Shown here one piece after another: positions 45,356 through 53,842 of a stretch of 57,309 nucleotides of DNA. How positions within the stretch are numbered: position 1 is the stretch's first letter; each line of letters starts with the position of its first letter. Source of the stretch: DHVE2 group archaeon (GTDB lineage: Archaea > Thermoplasmatota > Thermoplasmata > Thermoplasmatales > Aciduliprofundaceae); assembly GCA_015523125.1 (NCBI GenBank), contig WAKX01000015.1, positions 1-57,309 on the forward strand, given 5' to 3'. The notes below the pieces were generated by a model. The model was given only the letters and a program-made list of their open reading frames with translations. It had not been told where the DNA came from and did not search any database. The position numbers and the translations under genes were made by a program.

Positions 45356-47197
45356 ATGATTTGGCCTGAAGACACATTTGAGAAATTTTCATACCTTCAG
45401 GATGTGAACATGAACGGAGAGAACATCGCCTACGTTCTCCGCAAAGTTAACATGAAGGAGAATAAATACGAGAACACCATCGTTATAGAATCTCCGGAGG
45501 GAAGAAAATACATCGAAGACGCATCCATGCCCAGATTCTCGCCGGACGGGAAGAAAATTCTCTACCTGAAAATCGACGAGGATAAGAAGAAGAGCGATCT
45601 CTACGTGATGGATTTGAAGAGCATGACCTCCAAAAGATTGGTGGAAGCGAAGAACATTAAGGGGGTGGACTGGCACCGCGATTCGAGGAAAATACTCATA
45701 TTGATTTCGAAAAAACTGGAGGACGATGACCTTTATTACGATGACCAAGTTCCAGCGTGGTTCAACGGCGAGGGATTTCGCGACGGGGAGAAATTTATCA
45801 TCGAAATATATGACACGGAGGGAGAAGTGAGCATAGATGAATTGGAAGATGAGCGCGTTGAGAATGCGTTCTGGCACGGAGATTCCATAATCTATTCACG
45901 CAGGAGAACGGAAAGATTGTTCGTGAATTACGATATCGTGGAGTGGAAAAACGGGAAGAGAAACACGCTCTTGGAGAACGCTCCATTCTGGATCTCGGAT
46001 ACGAATGGGGATAAAATTCTCCTTCTGGGAAAGAGAGGAAAAAAGTACATGACTGAGCACAATTATCTCTATGTTTACGACGGAGAAATAAAAGAGGTGA
46101 ACGAGAAATACGCTCTGGATACCATGGACGGAAAAATAGACTCCGATGGCAATATTTATTCCCTCGTGATGTCCAGAGGCCATGTAATTCTGGAAAAATA
46201 CGCGAAGGGGAAGAGAAAAATAATATCCAAAGAAGGATACGTTTACTCGTTCTCCGTTTACCGCGGGAGAGTTGCGTTTTTGAAGATGAGCGATGTGGAA
46301 TTGGGCGAGTTATACATGTACGATGGAAAAACAAAGAAGGTAACGAGCTACAACGAGGAAATCCTGAAGAAACTGAAGCCCCGCAAATACACGCATTTCT
46401 CGTATCGCAGCTTTGACGGAAAAGAAATTGATGCGTGGTACATCAAACCTGCGAGGAGGGGAAAGAGACCCCTTATTGTGTTTGTGCACGGCGGCCCCAA
46501 GGGCATGTACGGGCTTTATTTCCATTACACCGCACAACTTATGGCTTCCCGCGGGTATTATGCGCTCTTCGTCAATCCACGAGGAAGCGACGGGTACAGC
46601 GAGGATTTCGCCATGGAGGTAATCGGAGCCACGGGGCTCGGGGATTTTAAAGATATAATGCGGGGAATCGAAGAGTTGAAAAAGAGGGAAAATATCGATG
46701 AAAAAAGGATAGGAATTACGGGCATAAGCTACGGGGGCTACATGACCAACTGGGCAATCACACAGAGCGATATATTTAAAGCGGCCATAAGCGAGCAGGG
46801 CATATCTTACTGGCTCTCCTCGTATGCATTCTCAGATGTCGGTTTATGGTACGACAAGGAAGTTATAGGGGAGAATCCGCTTGAGAATGATAATTACAGG
46901 AAACTGAGCCCGCTGTTCTACGTAGATCACGTGAAAACACCCGTGCTTTTCATTCACAGCTTAGAAGATTACCGCTGCCCTCTTGATCAATCTCTAATGT
47001 TTTACAATCTTCTTAAGGAGAGAAAGAAGGAAGCGTACATCGTGATATTCAAAGAAGGAGAGCATGGCCATAGTATTCGAGGAAAACCGAGGGCTAGATT
47101 GAAGAGATACCGCATATTCGTTGATTTCTTCGAGAAGAAGATGAACGACAAAGAATTCAAAATAGAGGAAGCACTGGGAGGAAAGGGGAATGAATGA
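45356..47197 (+). CDS. S9-family prolyl oligopeptidase-like serine peptidase (acylaminoacyl-peptidase type)
   Basis: A 613-residue protein: an N-terminal beta-propeller (residues 1-350, with blades such as PRFSPDGKKILYLK) and an alpha/beta hydrolase domain. Catalytic residues are Ser in ITGISYGGYMTNW, Asp in HSLEDYRCPLDQ and His in EGEHGHSIRG; the oxyanion loop is FVHGGPKGMYG. It releases N-blocked residues or cuts small peptides in the cytoplasm. No signal peptide. ATG at 45356 is chosen; a GTG three codons earlier is possible. It overlaps the next hydrolase gene by eight bases. Confidence 0.92.
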   Translation: MIWPEDTFEKFSYLQDVNMNGENIAYVLRKVNMKENKYENTIVIESPEGRKYIEDASMPRFSPDGKKILYLKIDEDKKKSDLYVMDLKSMTSKRLVEAKNIKGVDWHRDSRKILILISKKLEDDDLYYDDQVPAWFNGEGFRDGEKFIIEIYDTEGEVSIDELEDERVENAFWHGDSIIYSRRRTERLFVNYDIVEWKNGKRNTLLENAPFWISDTNGDKILLLGKRGKKYMTEHNYLYVYDGEIKEVNEKYALDTMDGKIDSDGNIYSLVMSRGHVILEKYAKGKRKIISKEGYVYSFSVYRGRVAFLKMSDVELGELYMYDGKTKKVTSYNEEILKKLKPRKYTHFSYRSFDGKEIDAWYIKPARRGKRPLIVFVHGGPKGMYGLYFHYTAQLMASRGYYALFVNPRGSDGYSEDFAMEVIGATGLGDFKDIMRGIEELKKRENIDEKRIGITGISYGGYMTNWAITQSDIFKAAISEQGISYWLSSYAFSDVGLWYDKEVIGENPLENDNYRKLSPLFYVDHVKTPVLFIHSLEDYRCPLDQSLMFYNLLKERKKEAYIVIFKEGEHGHSIRGKPRARLKRYRIFVDFFEKKMNDKEFKIEEALGGKGNE

Positions 47198-48005
47198 ATT
47201 TAAAATAGATGGCCTTTGGGGAAGATATTATCCAGGGGAAGAGGGAACTTTCATTCTGATACACGGTCTCGCCTCTTCGTCGGGAGAGTTCTTCGATTAC
47301 CCGGAGAGAATAAACGCAAGAGGATACGGGGTAATAATCTTCGATTTCTCCGGTCATGGAAAAAGTGAGGGAATCGAAGGCTACGAGAGCGTGGAGAAGA
47401 ATCTCAAAGAAATAAGAAAAGTGGTGGAAAAATTCGAAAAAGAGATGAGGAGACCTCTGGTCCTTTTGGGGCACAGTTTGGGCGCGGCCACGGTGATATA
47501 CGGTGCAAGCGAGGGGATAGGAGATTTATGCATTGCAATTTCTCCGCCCGCGAGCATCAAGGGTGAGATGAAAGCGGGAGAGAGAATATTTCTTCCTTTG
47601 ATTTACGGAATCGGAAGAATTTACGAGAAATTGAGCGGAAAGAGATTCTACATAAAATACCGGGCAGTGTATGATACCATATTCGTGAAAAAAGATACCG
47701 TGGAGAAGGCGAAAAAGATGGGATTTTTGAGCAACAAACTCTGGATAGATTCGTACAAACATCTAATGACCGTTAATACTCTTGAGAGAGCGAAAAAGGT
47801 CGAGATTCCGTGCCTCGTGGTTGTTCCTTCGGGAGACAAATTGGTGAATCCTGAGAATCAGAAAAGGGTTTATCAGGAAATTTCCGGAGAAAAGGAGATT
47901 TTCGTCGCTCAGGGCTACAATCACTCGGTGATGGGCGAGGATTCGGGAGAAATCATTGAAAAAATAATGGAATTCGTGGAAAAGCACAGGGAAAACTATA
48001 AATAG
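47190..48005 (+). CDS. Alpha/beta-hydrolase (serine lipase/esterase-like)
   Basis: A 271-residue hydrolase. The oxyanion region is LIHGLASSSGEF, the nucleophile elbow GHSLGAA, the acid Asp lies in VPSGDKLVNPEN and the His in GYNHSVMGED. It resembles monoacylglycerol lipase or thioesterase-like members; the substrate is not clear. It overlaps the S9 peptidase gene by eight bases and is likely translated with it. The stop lies within the TATA box of the next gene. Confidence 0.87.
   Translation: MNEFKIDGLWGRYYPGEEGTFILIHGLASSSGEFFDYPERINARGYGVIIFDFSGHGKSEGIEGYESVEKNLKEIRKVVEKFEKEMRRPLVLLGHSLGAATVIYGASEGIGDLCIAISPPASIKGEMKAGERIFLPLIYGIGRIYEKLSGKRFYIKYRAVYDTIFVKKDTVEKAKKMGFLSNKLWIDSYKHLMTVNTLERAKKVEIPCLVVVPSGDKLVNPENQKRVYQEISGEKEIFVAQGYNHSVMGEDSGEIIEKIMEFVEKHRENYK
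47997..48004 (+). promoter_or_regulatory. TATA box of the HTH regulator gene
   Basis: TATAAATA lies about 29 bases before the ATG at 48030, which has no Shine-Dalgarno, so the transcript is probably leaderless and begins a new unit. Confidence 0.6.
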
Positions 48006-48029
48006 TAGTACAATAATGCGATTTTTGAG

Positions 48030-48956
48030 ATGGAAAAGGAGGAAATGATAAAATACGTAATCGAGGTGCTGCAGCGCGGCGGGTTCATCGTAGGAGTTCC
48101 TGTGGTGCGCAGTATGGTATTCGATATTATTGCCAGACGAGATAAAGAAATTTACATAATCAAGGTTTTAGTTAATGCGGACGCTCTCAGATTGGAGATG
48201 GCCCGGGAGCTGAAGATTCTCAGCAAGGAATTCGAAGCTACGCCTATGCTAATAGGATTAAGGAGCGGCGCTGGTAAAATTTTAGACGGTGTGGTGTATT
48301 CCCGCCACGGCATACCGGTTATTTCGGTGCAAACTTTCAAAGAATTCATCCTCGACAACGAGCAGCCCATGGTGTATGTGGCTCCCGGAGGATTTTACGT
48401 AAATATAGATGGGGATAAATTGAAGAAGGTTAGGCAGGAGCGCGGCATATCCCTCGGGGAATTGGGTCGAATAGCGGGGGTGAGCAGGAAGACCATACAG
48501 CTTTACGAGGATGGAATGAGCTCCACAGTTGACATCGCTTTAAGATTGGAAGAGTTTTTGGGAGAAGAGCTAATAGAGCCCGTGGACCTCAAAAATTTCG
48601 CAAAGCTCACAGAGGAGAGATACCCCCTCAAAAACGTTGTGTTCGAGGACATATACAGAAGATTGATGGACATGGGCTACGACGTGTTTCTCACTCTCAA
48701 ATGTCCGTTTGAAGCTCTGAGTAAAGATGAGAGCGACGTGATGCTCACTGGCTTCGAAAATAATGAGAAGAAACTGAAATATAAATCTACGAACATACGT
48801 ATATTCTCCGAAATTCTCGATAAAAGAGGGTTCATAATAACATCGGAGACGCGATACGAGGAGTACAACGGAGTTGCACTGATAAGAAAAACGGAAGTTA
48901 TGCAGTACTCCAAGGACGAGCTTAAGAAAGTGGTTGAGGAGCGGAGCAGTATATGA
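48030..48956 (+). CDS. Archaeal Xre-type HTH transcriptional regulator (COG1395-like)
   Basis: A 308-residue protein. Residues 1-120 form an alpha/beta domain resembling a restriction-endonuclease-like or HFX-type sensor fold (FDIIARRDKEIYIIKVLVN). Residues 130-185 are an Xre/lambda-Cro HTH: LKKVRQERGISLGELGRIAG, VSRKTIQLYEDG. The C-terminal 120 residues are family-specific. Such proteins are conserved across Euryarchaeota as putative regulators with unknown targets. It overlaps the next gene at ATGA. Confidence 0.88.
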   Translation: MEKEEMIKYVIEVLQRGGFIVGVPVVRSMVFDIIARRDKEIYIIKVLVNADALRLEMARELKILSKEFEATPMLIGLRSGAGKILDGVVYSRHGIPVISVQTFKEFILDNEQPMVYVAPGGFYVNIDGDKLKKVRQERGISLGELGRIAGVSRKTIQLYEDGMSSTVDIALRLEEFLGEELIEPVDLKNFAKLTEERYPLKNVVFEDIYRRLMDMGYDVFLTLKCPFEALSKDESDVMLTGFENNEKKLKYKSTNIRIFSEILDKRGFIITSETRYEEYNGVALIRKTEVMQYSKDELKKVVEERSSI

Positions 48957-49585
48957 GCAAGACAGAGAAAATCGAAAAATGGGAGAAGGAAATTCTGATT
49001 TTTGGCACTGTTAAAGGGTTGGCCAGCGAGAGAGAGAAGTTAAGGGAAGTTTTTAATGAGTTTTCCCCAGAGCTCATGCTCCTCGGAATCTCACCTGAGG
49101 AGTTCGAAGGCTTGAAGAGATATCTCAAAGAGCCGTTCGAAATAGAGCCCGACGACTACGGATTGATTTACGCAAAAAAGTTGGAGAGATTCGGTGAGGT
49201 GGGGCTTCCCGTCCCAACATACTTGGAAGCGTTCGCTCTCTCGAAGAGCACAGGGGTTGAGATGGTGCCAATCGACATGCCCGACAAAATGTATTCCGAG
49301 CTTTTCACGTGCAAGCTGGATTTCTTCAAGATTATGCGATTTGACATGAGAAAGAGAAAGGTCTGGAAGAAGGAATTCGACGCAAAAACCCCTGAAGATT
49401 TTGTTTTGGAATGGGATAAAGAGGTGAACAAAATCCGCGAGTTCATGGAAATCGAGAAAGAGCGGGAAAAATACATGGGGGAGAAAATCGCCGAAATTAT
49501 AGAAAGTAAAGATGGGAAGAGAATTCTGGTTGTTGTGGAATTGGAGAGGATGAAAGGCGTGGTGGAGATATTGGAAAAAATTTAA
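48953..49585 (+). CDS. Degenerate TraB-like protein lacking the membrane domain
   Basis: A 210-residue soluble protein. ILIFGTVKGLASEREKL and SPELMLLGISPEEFEGL echo the TraB/PrgY start (GTxH with an ELD-like second motif), GVEMVPIDMPD echoes the middle, and EKYMGEKIAEII then KRILVVVELERMKGVVEIL echo the final GHxxGV. The His and Glu residues that TraB proteins conserve are replaced here (GTVK; LGIS; ELERM), so it is probably not catalytic. The family assignment is inference from pattern. It is translationally coupled to the HTH regulator. Confidence 0.6.
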   Translation: MSKTEKIEKWEKEILIFGTVKGLASEREKLREVFNEFSPELMLLGISPEEFEGLKRYLKEPFEIEPDDYGLIYAKKLERFGEVGLPVPTYLEAFALSKSTGVEMVPIDMPDKMYSELFTCKLDFFKIMRFDMRKRKVWKKEFDAKTPEDFVLEWDKEVNKIREFMEIEKEREKYMGEKIAEIIESKDGKRILVVVELERMKGVVEILEKI

Positions 49586-49608
49586 ACTTTTTAAATTGAT
49601 ACCCCCGT

Positions 49609-49800
49609 ATGAGCGAGAAGACATGCGACGTGGTTGGCTGCGATAAGGAAGCGGTGAAAACGGTGGCACGAAAGAAAGCTGAGAAAATTTTCAGCCTGAA
49701 GGGAAAGGGAACGAAGGTGCATCTCTGCAAGGAGCATTACAAGGAATTCAAGAAAAAAACCAAGAAGGACAGGGAATTGGAGCGCATCGGATGGGTTTGA
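49609..49800 (+). CDS. Small basic zinc-binding protein
   Basis: A 63-residue, Lys-rich protein with CDVVGCDKEA and HLCKEHYKEF, a likely CxxxxC plus CxxH zinc site. It resembles small archaeal zinc-finger proteins of unknown role, perhaps nucleic-acid or ribosome binding. It lies 23 bases after the TraB-like gene and adjoins the next minus-strand gene tail-to-tail with no gap. Confidence 0.7.
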   Translation: MSEKTCDVVGCDKEAVKTVARKKAEKIFSLKGKGTKVHLCKEHYKEFKKKTKKDRELERIGWV

Positions 49801-50193
49801 TCAGCGAATTCTGAATATGTATCGAATGGGTACGCGTAATCTATTTCCCGTCCAGTAAGGGCAAAATGTGCATTTGAACCCCACGGTTATCTTCTCTCCC
49901 TCGAGGGTCATATTCTCTATTTTCTCCATCTTTGAACCGCACACTGGACATGTTTTCATTTCGATTACTTCTTCATTTGTCAATTTGCATCTAATCTCCA
50001 CCTTTATGTTGTCCATCTTTAGAGCAATCCTACGTAATCTTCTCCCGCTTATCTTATACTCTATGTTTCTCCTTTGAAGGTGCTTCATAACTTCCCTTTT
50101 CAATTCCGCTTGGGATTCAACTATTCTCCTGACTTTCATAACTCTTCCGAGAATTTCTTCGATTTCCTCATCTTTTGGAATTTTATAGGTCAT
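49801..50193 (-). CDS. Zinc-ribbon protein of unknown function
   Basis: A 130-residue protein. The N-terminal 70 residues are helical with basic patches (YKISGRRLRRIALKMDNIKV, winged-helix-like). The C-terminus has a zinc ribbon with CPVCGSKM and CTFCPYW, then a basic tail. The layout suggests nucleic-acid binding. The family is not recognised. A TATA-like stretch upstream overlaps the end of the KaiC-type gene region. Confidence 0.7.
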   Translation of the reverse strand: MTYKIPKDEEIEEILGRVMKVRRIVESQAELKREVMKHLQRRNIEYKISGRRLRRIALKMDNIKVEIRCKLTNEEVIEMKTCPVCGSKMEKIENMTLEGEKITVGFKCTFCPYWTGNRLRVPIRYIFRIR

Positions 50194-50227
50194 CTATGAG
50201 ATTATAAATATTTTGGTATATAAACTT

Positions 50228-50956
50228 TCATCTGAGCACGAAAATTCCGTCCTCCGTGATGTACATTCTTTTTGTTCTTCTATCGTAATCGCTGCCGCGC
50301 ATCTTGGTAATCTTTATGTATCTTTCATATCCCGCATTTCCCCTCTTTTTCTCGATTTCGATCACGCCGGCACTGAGCAGGTATTCGGCCCTGAGATCCA
50401 CGTTGGAGGATGAGGTGATTATGGTTGTCGCCCCGGTCTGCTTGAAGAAGTTGAATAGCTTGTGTATCCCCATCATTTCCTTGTCCTCTTCCACCGCGAA
50501 TTTCTTGAACAGGCTCAGAGAGTCTATGACTATTCTCGAAAATCCTATATTTTTCATCTGATCCAATAGTTTTATGCTCAATCCCTCCACGCTCAGCTCT
50601 CCTTTCTCCACCTTCTTTTTGTTCTCGTGAGCCATGGTTATTTCTCCCTTGGCCGTTATGTCTCGTATGGATGGAGTCGTGGAATATAGAGCTTCGCTGG
50701 GCACGGCGTCCATAACTCTCAATCGACTCAGATTCCATCCGAATCCAAGCATCGCACTCTGGAGCACCAGCGCCGGAGGTTTGTCCACTGCTATATACAA
50801 GCAATTCTCCCCATTGTTTAGCCCTTCCAGTAAGAATTTTAAACTCAGGAGAGTTTTGCCCGCGCCCGTGTCCCCTACTAACAAATAGACCTTGCCGTTG
50901 ATTAGGCCACCGTTCAGCATTTTGTCCAGTCCCATTACACCAAATTTCACTCTCAT
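50228..50956 (-). CDS. KaiC/RadA-like ATPase (second of pair)
   Basis: A 242-residue RecA-fold ATPase: Walker A VGDTGAGKTLLSLKF near residue 28, catalytic-site region LYIAVDKPP and Walker B RIVIDSLSLF. Single-domain KaiC-like proteins are common in Thermoplasmatota and Thermococci, where they are linked to signalling or taxis; no clear role here. The ATG overlaps the stop of the preceding KaiC-type gene (TAATG), so both are made together and may form mixed rings. Confidence 0.85.
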   Translation of the reverse strand: MRVKFGVMGLDKMLNGGLINGKVYLLVGDTGAGKTLLSLKFLLEGLNNGENCLYIAVDKPPALVLQSAMLGFGWNLSRLRVMDAVPSEALYSTTPSIRDITAKGEITMAHENKKKVEKGELSVEGLSIKLLDQMKNIGFSRIVIDSLSLFKKFAVEEDKEMMGIHKLFNFFKQTGATTIITSSSNVDLRAEYLLSAGVIEIEKKRGNAGYERYIKITKMRGSDYDRRTKRMYITEDGIFVLR

Positions 50957-51708
50957 TATTTCTCTCTCCTCTTCACGAAACTCAGGTAGAATTTTTCATC
51001 CACTGCAAACCCGCTATTTGTCATGCTAAGTGGTACCAACTCAAGGGCGCAGCTTACAGTGGATTTTTCCACAATTAGATTCACGTTCTTCCTGTCCGGT
51101 TCAAGGCGGAACACGCTATCTACGATGGATTTTTCAATCATCAAATCATCGAAGTTCTCCGCGGTTACAAGTATAGATGCGTTGCTGTTCGTCAGCAAAA
51201 ATCTCATAAATGAATGTACTCCGCTATCGGGGATTATGCCGCGCATGTAAAAATATCTCAAGGCAGTGATTGAATCCACAACAACCCTGTCGAATTTCAC
51301 ACGGTCGAACACATTCTTAAGGGTGGATTTGAGTGAGAGTACATCCGCTTCAAATAACGTTTTTTTCTCGGTAGCATCTTTCATCCTTGTTAGCTTTGTA
51401 ATCGGTGTAACTTCCCTCACGGGCTTCACTTCCGCCTTACCGGAGGAGAGTGGCACGGCGTCGAAAACGTAGATTTCGTCAATATACATATCCATGTTTT
51501 CAAAGTCCTTCCTTATGTCCTTTGTACTCTCATCTAAGGAAATGTAAAGGACATTCTCGCCTCTCCTAGCGCCGTAAGTCAAAAACTGAATGGCAAATAT
51601 CGTCTTCCCGACGCCGGGTGGTCCATAAACAAGATTTATAGAGGAAGGACCAACTCCGGGTATGAATTCATCGAGATTTTTTATACCCAGAGAGGCTGCG
51701 TTAATCAC
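50956..51708 (-). CDS. KaiC/RadA-like ATPase (first of pair)
   Basis: A 250-residue RecA-fold ATPase: GIKNLDEFIPGVGPSSINL, Walker A YGPPGVGKTIFAIQF, the KaiC-type acidic site YISLDEST (its partner has VDKPP instead) and Walker B RVVVDSITAL. The start is a GTG at 51708. It is divergent from the MscS channel gene across a 101-bp gap that contains an inverted repeat. The function is unknown; membrane-stress signalling would fit the neighbour but is only a guess. Confidence 0.85.
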   Translation of the reverse strand: MINAASLGIKNLDEFIPGVGPSSINLVYGPPGVGKTIFAIQFLTYGARRGENVLYISLDESTKDIRKDFENMDMYIDEIYVFDAVPLSSGKAEVKPVREVTPITKLTRMKDATEKKTLFEADVLSLKSTLKNVFDRVKFDRVVVDSITALRYFYMRGIIPDSGVHSFMRFLLTNSNASILVTAENFDDLMIEKSIVDSVFRLEPDRKNVNLIVEKSTVSCALELVPLSMTNSGFAVDEKFYLSFVKRREK

Positions 51709-51755
51709 AATAACAGAAATAGATTTTCATATTTAATAACTTTTCTCTGCCATGA

Positions 51756-51774
51756 TAAAGCATAACTTGCTTTA
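51756..51774. promoter_or_regulatory. Inverted repeat between KaiC-type and MscS genes
   Basis: TAAAGCA-TAACT-TGCTTTA forms seven-base arms around a five-base centre, just upstream of the MscS TATA box. It is a candidate operator for the divergent pair. Confidence 0.45.
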
Positions 51775-51781
51775 GGAATGG

Positions 51782-51791
51782 TTATATAAAA
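51782..51791 (+). promoter_or_regulatory. TATA box of the MscS gene
   Basis: TTATATAAAA lies about 24 bases before the ATG at 51810, without Shine-Dalgarno, indicating a leaderless transcript. Confidence 0.6.
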
Positions 51792-51809
51792 TAAACTCTT
51801 ATATGAATT

Positions 51810-52637
51810 ATGGCAATCGAAATATTTGGGATAGATTTGGGGGCTCCTCTGCCTTACATGGGGGTCTCTGTGTTTGATGTGATATTGGCAATCTTGGCAT
51901 TCATAATAGGCTATGTGATAATTGTGGTGGTTGTGCATTTTTTCAAAAAATCCATGGACAGAACGAAGCTTCCTAAATTGCTCATAGAATTTCTCTCTCG
52001 CTTCTTGAAAATTTTGTTAATAGTTCTTCTAATTCTTGCGGTTTTGCCCATTTTGGGTATAGATGTGAGCTCCGTAGTCATCGGAGTTTCCGCGGTCATT
52101 GGCCTGATTCTGGGCTTTGGATTGCAGGACACCATGACGAACATATTCGCAGGGTTCTGGCTCGCCATGCTGAAGCCATTCGATATCGGAGATTACGTGG
52201 AAGTCAACGGTGTTGGAGGGAGCATCCATGCGCTCGGCGTGATGTCCACCTCGCTATTGACTCCTGATAACAAGTACATCATGATTCCGAACAAGCTTGT
52301 ATGGGGGGCCACCATAACCAACTACTCCAAGATGCCAACGAGAAGAGTCAACATCGACGTAGGCGTTGCTTACGGGACAGATTTGGATAAAGCCATAGGA
52401 ATCGCCATGCGGGTTATGCACGAGAATCCCCTCGTTCTAGATGACCCTGCACCGAGTGTGGCCATATCTCAACTCGCGGATTCTTCCATTGCTCTCCAGC
52501 TCAGACCGTGGGCAAAGAACGGTGATTACTGGACTGTGTACGGAGAAATAACGAAGAAAATTTACGAGGAATACGCCAAGGAAGGAATCGAGATACCTTA
52601 TCCTCAGTTAGATGTGCATTTGAAGGAGAAACATTAA
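51810..52637 (+). CDS. mscS: Small-conductance mechanosensitive channel (MscS family)
   Basis: A 275-residue channel with three helices. The pore helix TM3 is in SSVVIGVSAVIGLILGFGLQ, followed by DTMTNIFAGFW and the beta-domain KPFDIGDYVEVNGVGG, then IPNKLVWGATITNYS. It opens under membrane tension and lets out solutes on osmotic downshift. The length matches E. coli MscS. It is divergent from the KaiC pair; dihydropteroate synthase follows 23 bases downstream. Confidence 0.94.
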   Translation: MAIEIFGIDLGAPLPYMGVSVFDVILAILAFIIGYVIIVVVVHFFKKSMDRTKLPKLLIEFLSRFLKILLIVLLILAVLPILGIDVSSVVIGVSAVIGLILGFGLQDTMTNIFAGFWLAMLKPFDIGDYVEVNGVGGSIHALGVMSTSLLTPDNKYIMIPNKLVWGATITNYSKMPTRRVNIDVGVAYGTDLDKAIGIAMRVMHENPLVLDDPAPSVAISQLADSSIALQLRPWAKNGDYWTVYGEITKKIYEEYAKEGIEIPYPQLDVHLKEKH

Positions 52638-52660
52638 ATTTCTCGCCTCTATCCCTTTTT

Positions 52661-53842
52661 ATGTTCAACCCTCGCTTGATAACAGCCCTCGGAGAAGAGA
52701 TGGAAAAAATTGGAGTTTCGAAAGATGGAATTGAGATAATGGAGAAAAAAGGAAGATTTTTGAAGATAAGAATCGACGATATCCCTCTCAAAGGAGCGAT
52801 TCTCCTAAAGCAAGAGGCTCTGGCGGCGGGCATGGAGTGCGCCCTGCCGTGGTGCACAGCGGCCCTGAAATGCGAAACCACGCCCGCCATCCTGTTCGGC
52901 ACGGAGCGACAGTTCGAAATTCTGATATCGAAGATGAAGCTCCAGCCCTTCAAAGGTAAGATTATTGCCGAGGAGCTGGAAGAGTGCATGGGCAATTTGA
53001 AAAGGGAGCGGTACGATATAAAAGCGAGAGATTATAGAATTCAAATACCTCCTTTCAGGATCATGGGTATTCTCAACGTCACCCCCGATTCTTTCTCCGA
53101 CGGGGGAAAATTCATAAGTGTGGAGAGCGCAGTGGAGCACGCGAGGAACATGGTGAAAGAAGGGGCCGATATAATAGACGTTGGTGGGGAATCATCGCGC
53201 CCGTTCTCATCGCCGGTAAGCGAGGAAGAGGAAATGAGAAGAATATTGCCCGTAATAGAGGAACTCAGCGATTTGAAGGTTCCCATTTCTGTGGATACAT
53301 ACAAACCGAAGGTGGCCGAGGAAGCGCTGAAACGAGGAGCGAGCATAGTTAACGATATATTCGGGCTCCGCAAGGAAGGAATGGCTGAGGTGGTGAGGGA
53401 TTACGATGCAGCCGTGGTTATAATGCACATGAAGGGAGAGCCAAAGAACATGCAGATGAAACCCAGCTACGAAGACACGATCGGCGAGATCATGAGATTT
53501 TTCAGAGAGCGCGTTGAATTCGCTTTGAGCAAGGGGATAGAGGAGGATAAAATAATACTTGACCCGGGAATAGGGTTCGGCAAAAGAGTAGACGATAATC
53601 TGATGCTCATAAGATCTCTGGAGAGCTTCAGGTGCTTAGGTTATCCCATACTCATGGGCACATCGCGAAAGAGCTTCATAGGCAAAATTTTGGATTTAAG
53701 CGTAAATGAACGATTGGAGGGAACAATCGCCACCAATGTAATCTCTTTGTTCCATGGCGCGAGAATATTTCGGGTTCACGATGTGAAAGAAAATCGTAGA
53801 GCTTTGAAAATTGCCGAAGCAATAAAGGAGGTGTACGTATGA
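52661..53842 (+). CDS. folP: Dihydropteroate synthase with N-terminal extension domain
   Basis: A 393-residue protein. Residues 125-393 are a full dihydropteroate synthase: MGILNVTPDSFSDGGKF, GADIIDVGGESSRP, SVDTYKPKVAEEAL, IVNDIFGL, MHMKGEPKNMQ, LDPGIGFGK and GTSRKSFIG. The first 125 residues form an extra alpha/beta domain (with GAILLKQEALAAGMECALPW) seen in some archaeal homologues, function unknown. It would join a pterin to an aromatic amine in making folate or a methanopterin-like cofactor. The following zinc-finger gene overlaps its stop. Confidence 0.92.
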   Translation: MFNPRLITALGEEMEKIGVSKDGIEIMEKKGRFLKIRIDDIPLKGAILLKQEALAAGMECALPWCTAALKCETTPAILFGTERQFEILISKMKLQPFKGKIIAEELEECMGNLKRERYDIKARDYRIQIPPFRIMGILNVTPDSFSDGGKFISVESAVEHARNMVKEGADIIDVGGESSRPFSSPVSEEEEMRRILPVIEELSDLKVPISVDTYKPKVAEEALKRGASIVNDIFGLRKEGMAEVVRDYDAAVVIMHMKGEPKNMQMKPSYEDTIGEIMRFFRERVEFALSKGIEEDKIILDPGIGFGKRVDDNLMLIRSLESFRCLGYPILMGTSRKSFIGKILDLSVNERLEGTIATNVISLFHGARIFRVHDVKENRRALKIAEAIKEVYV

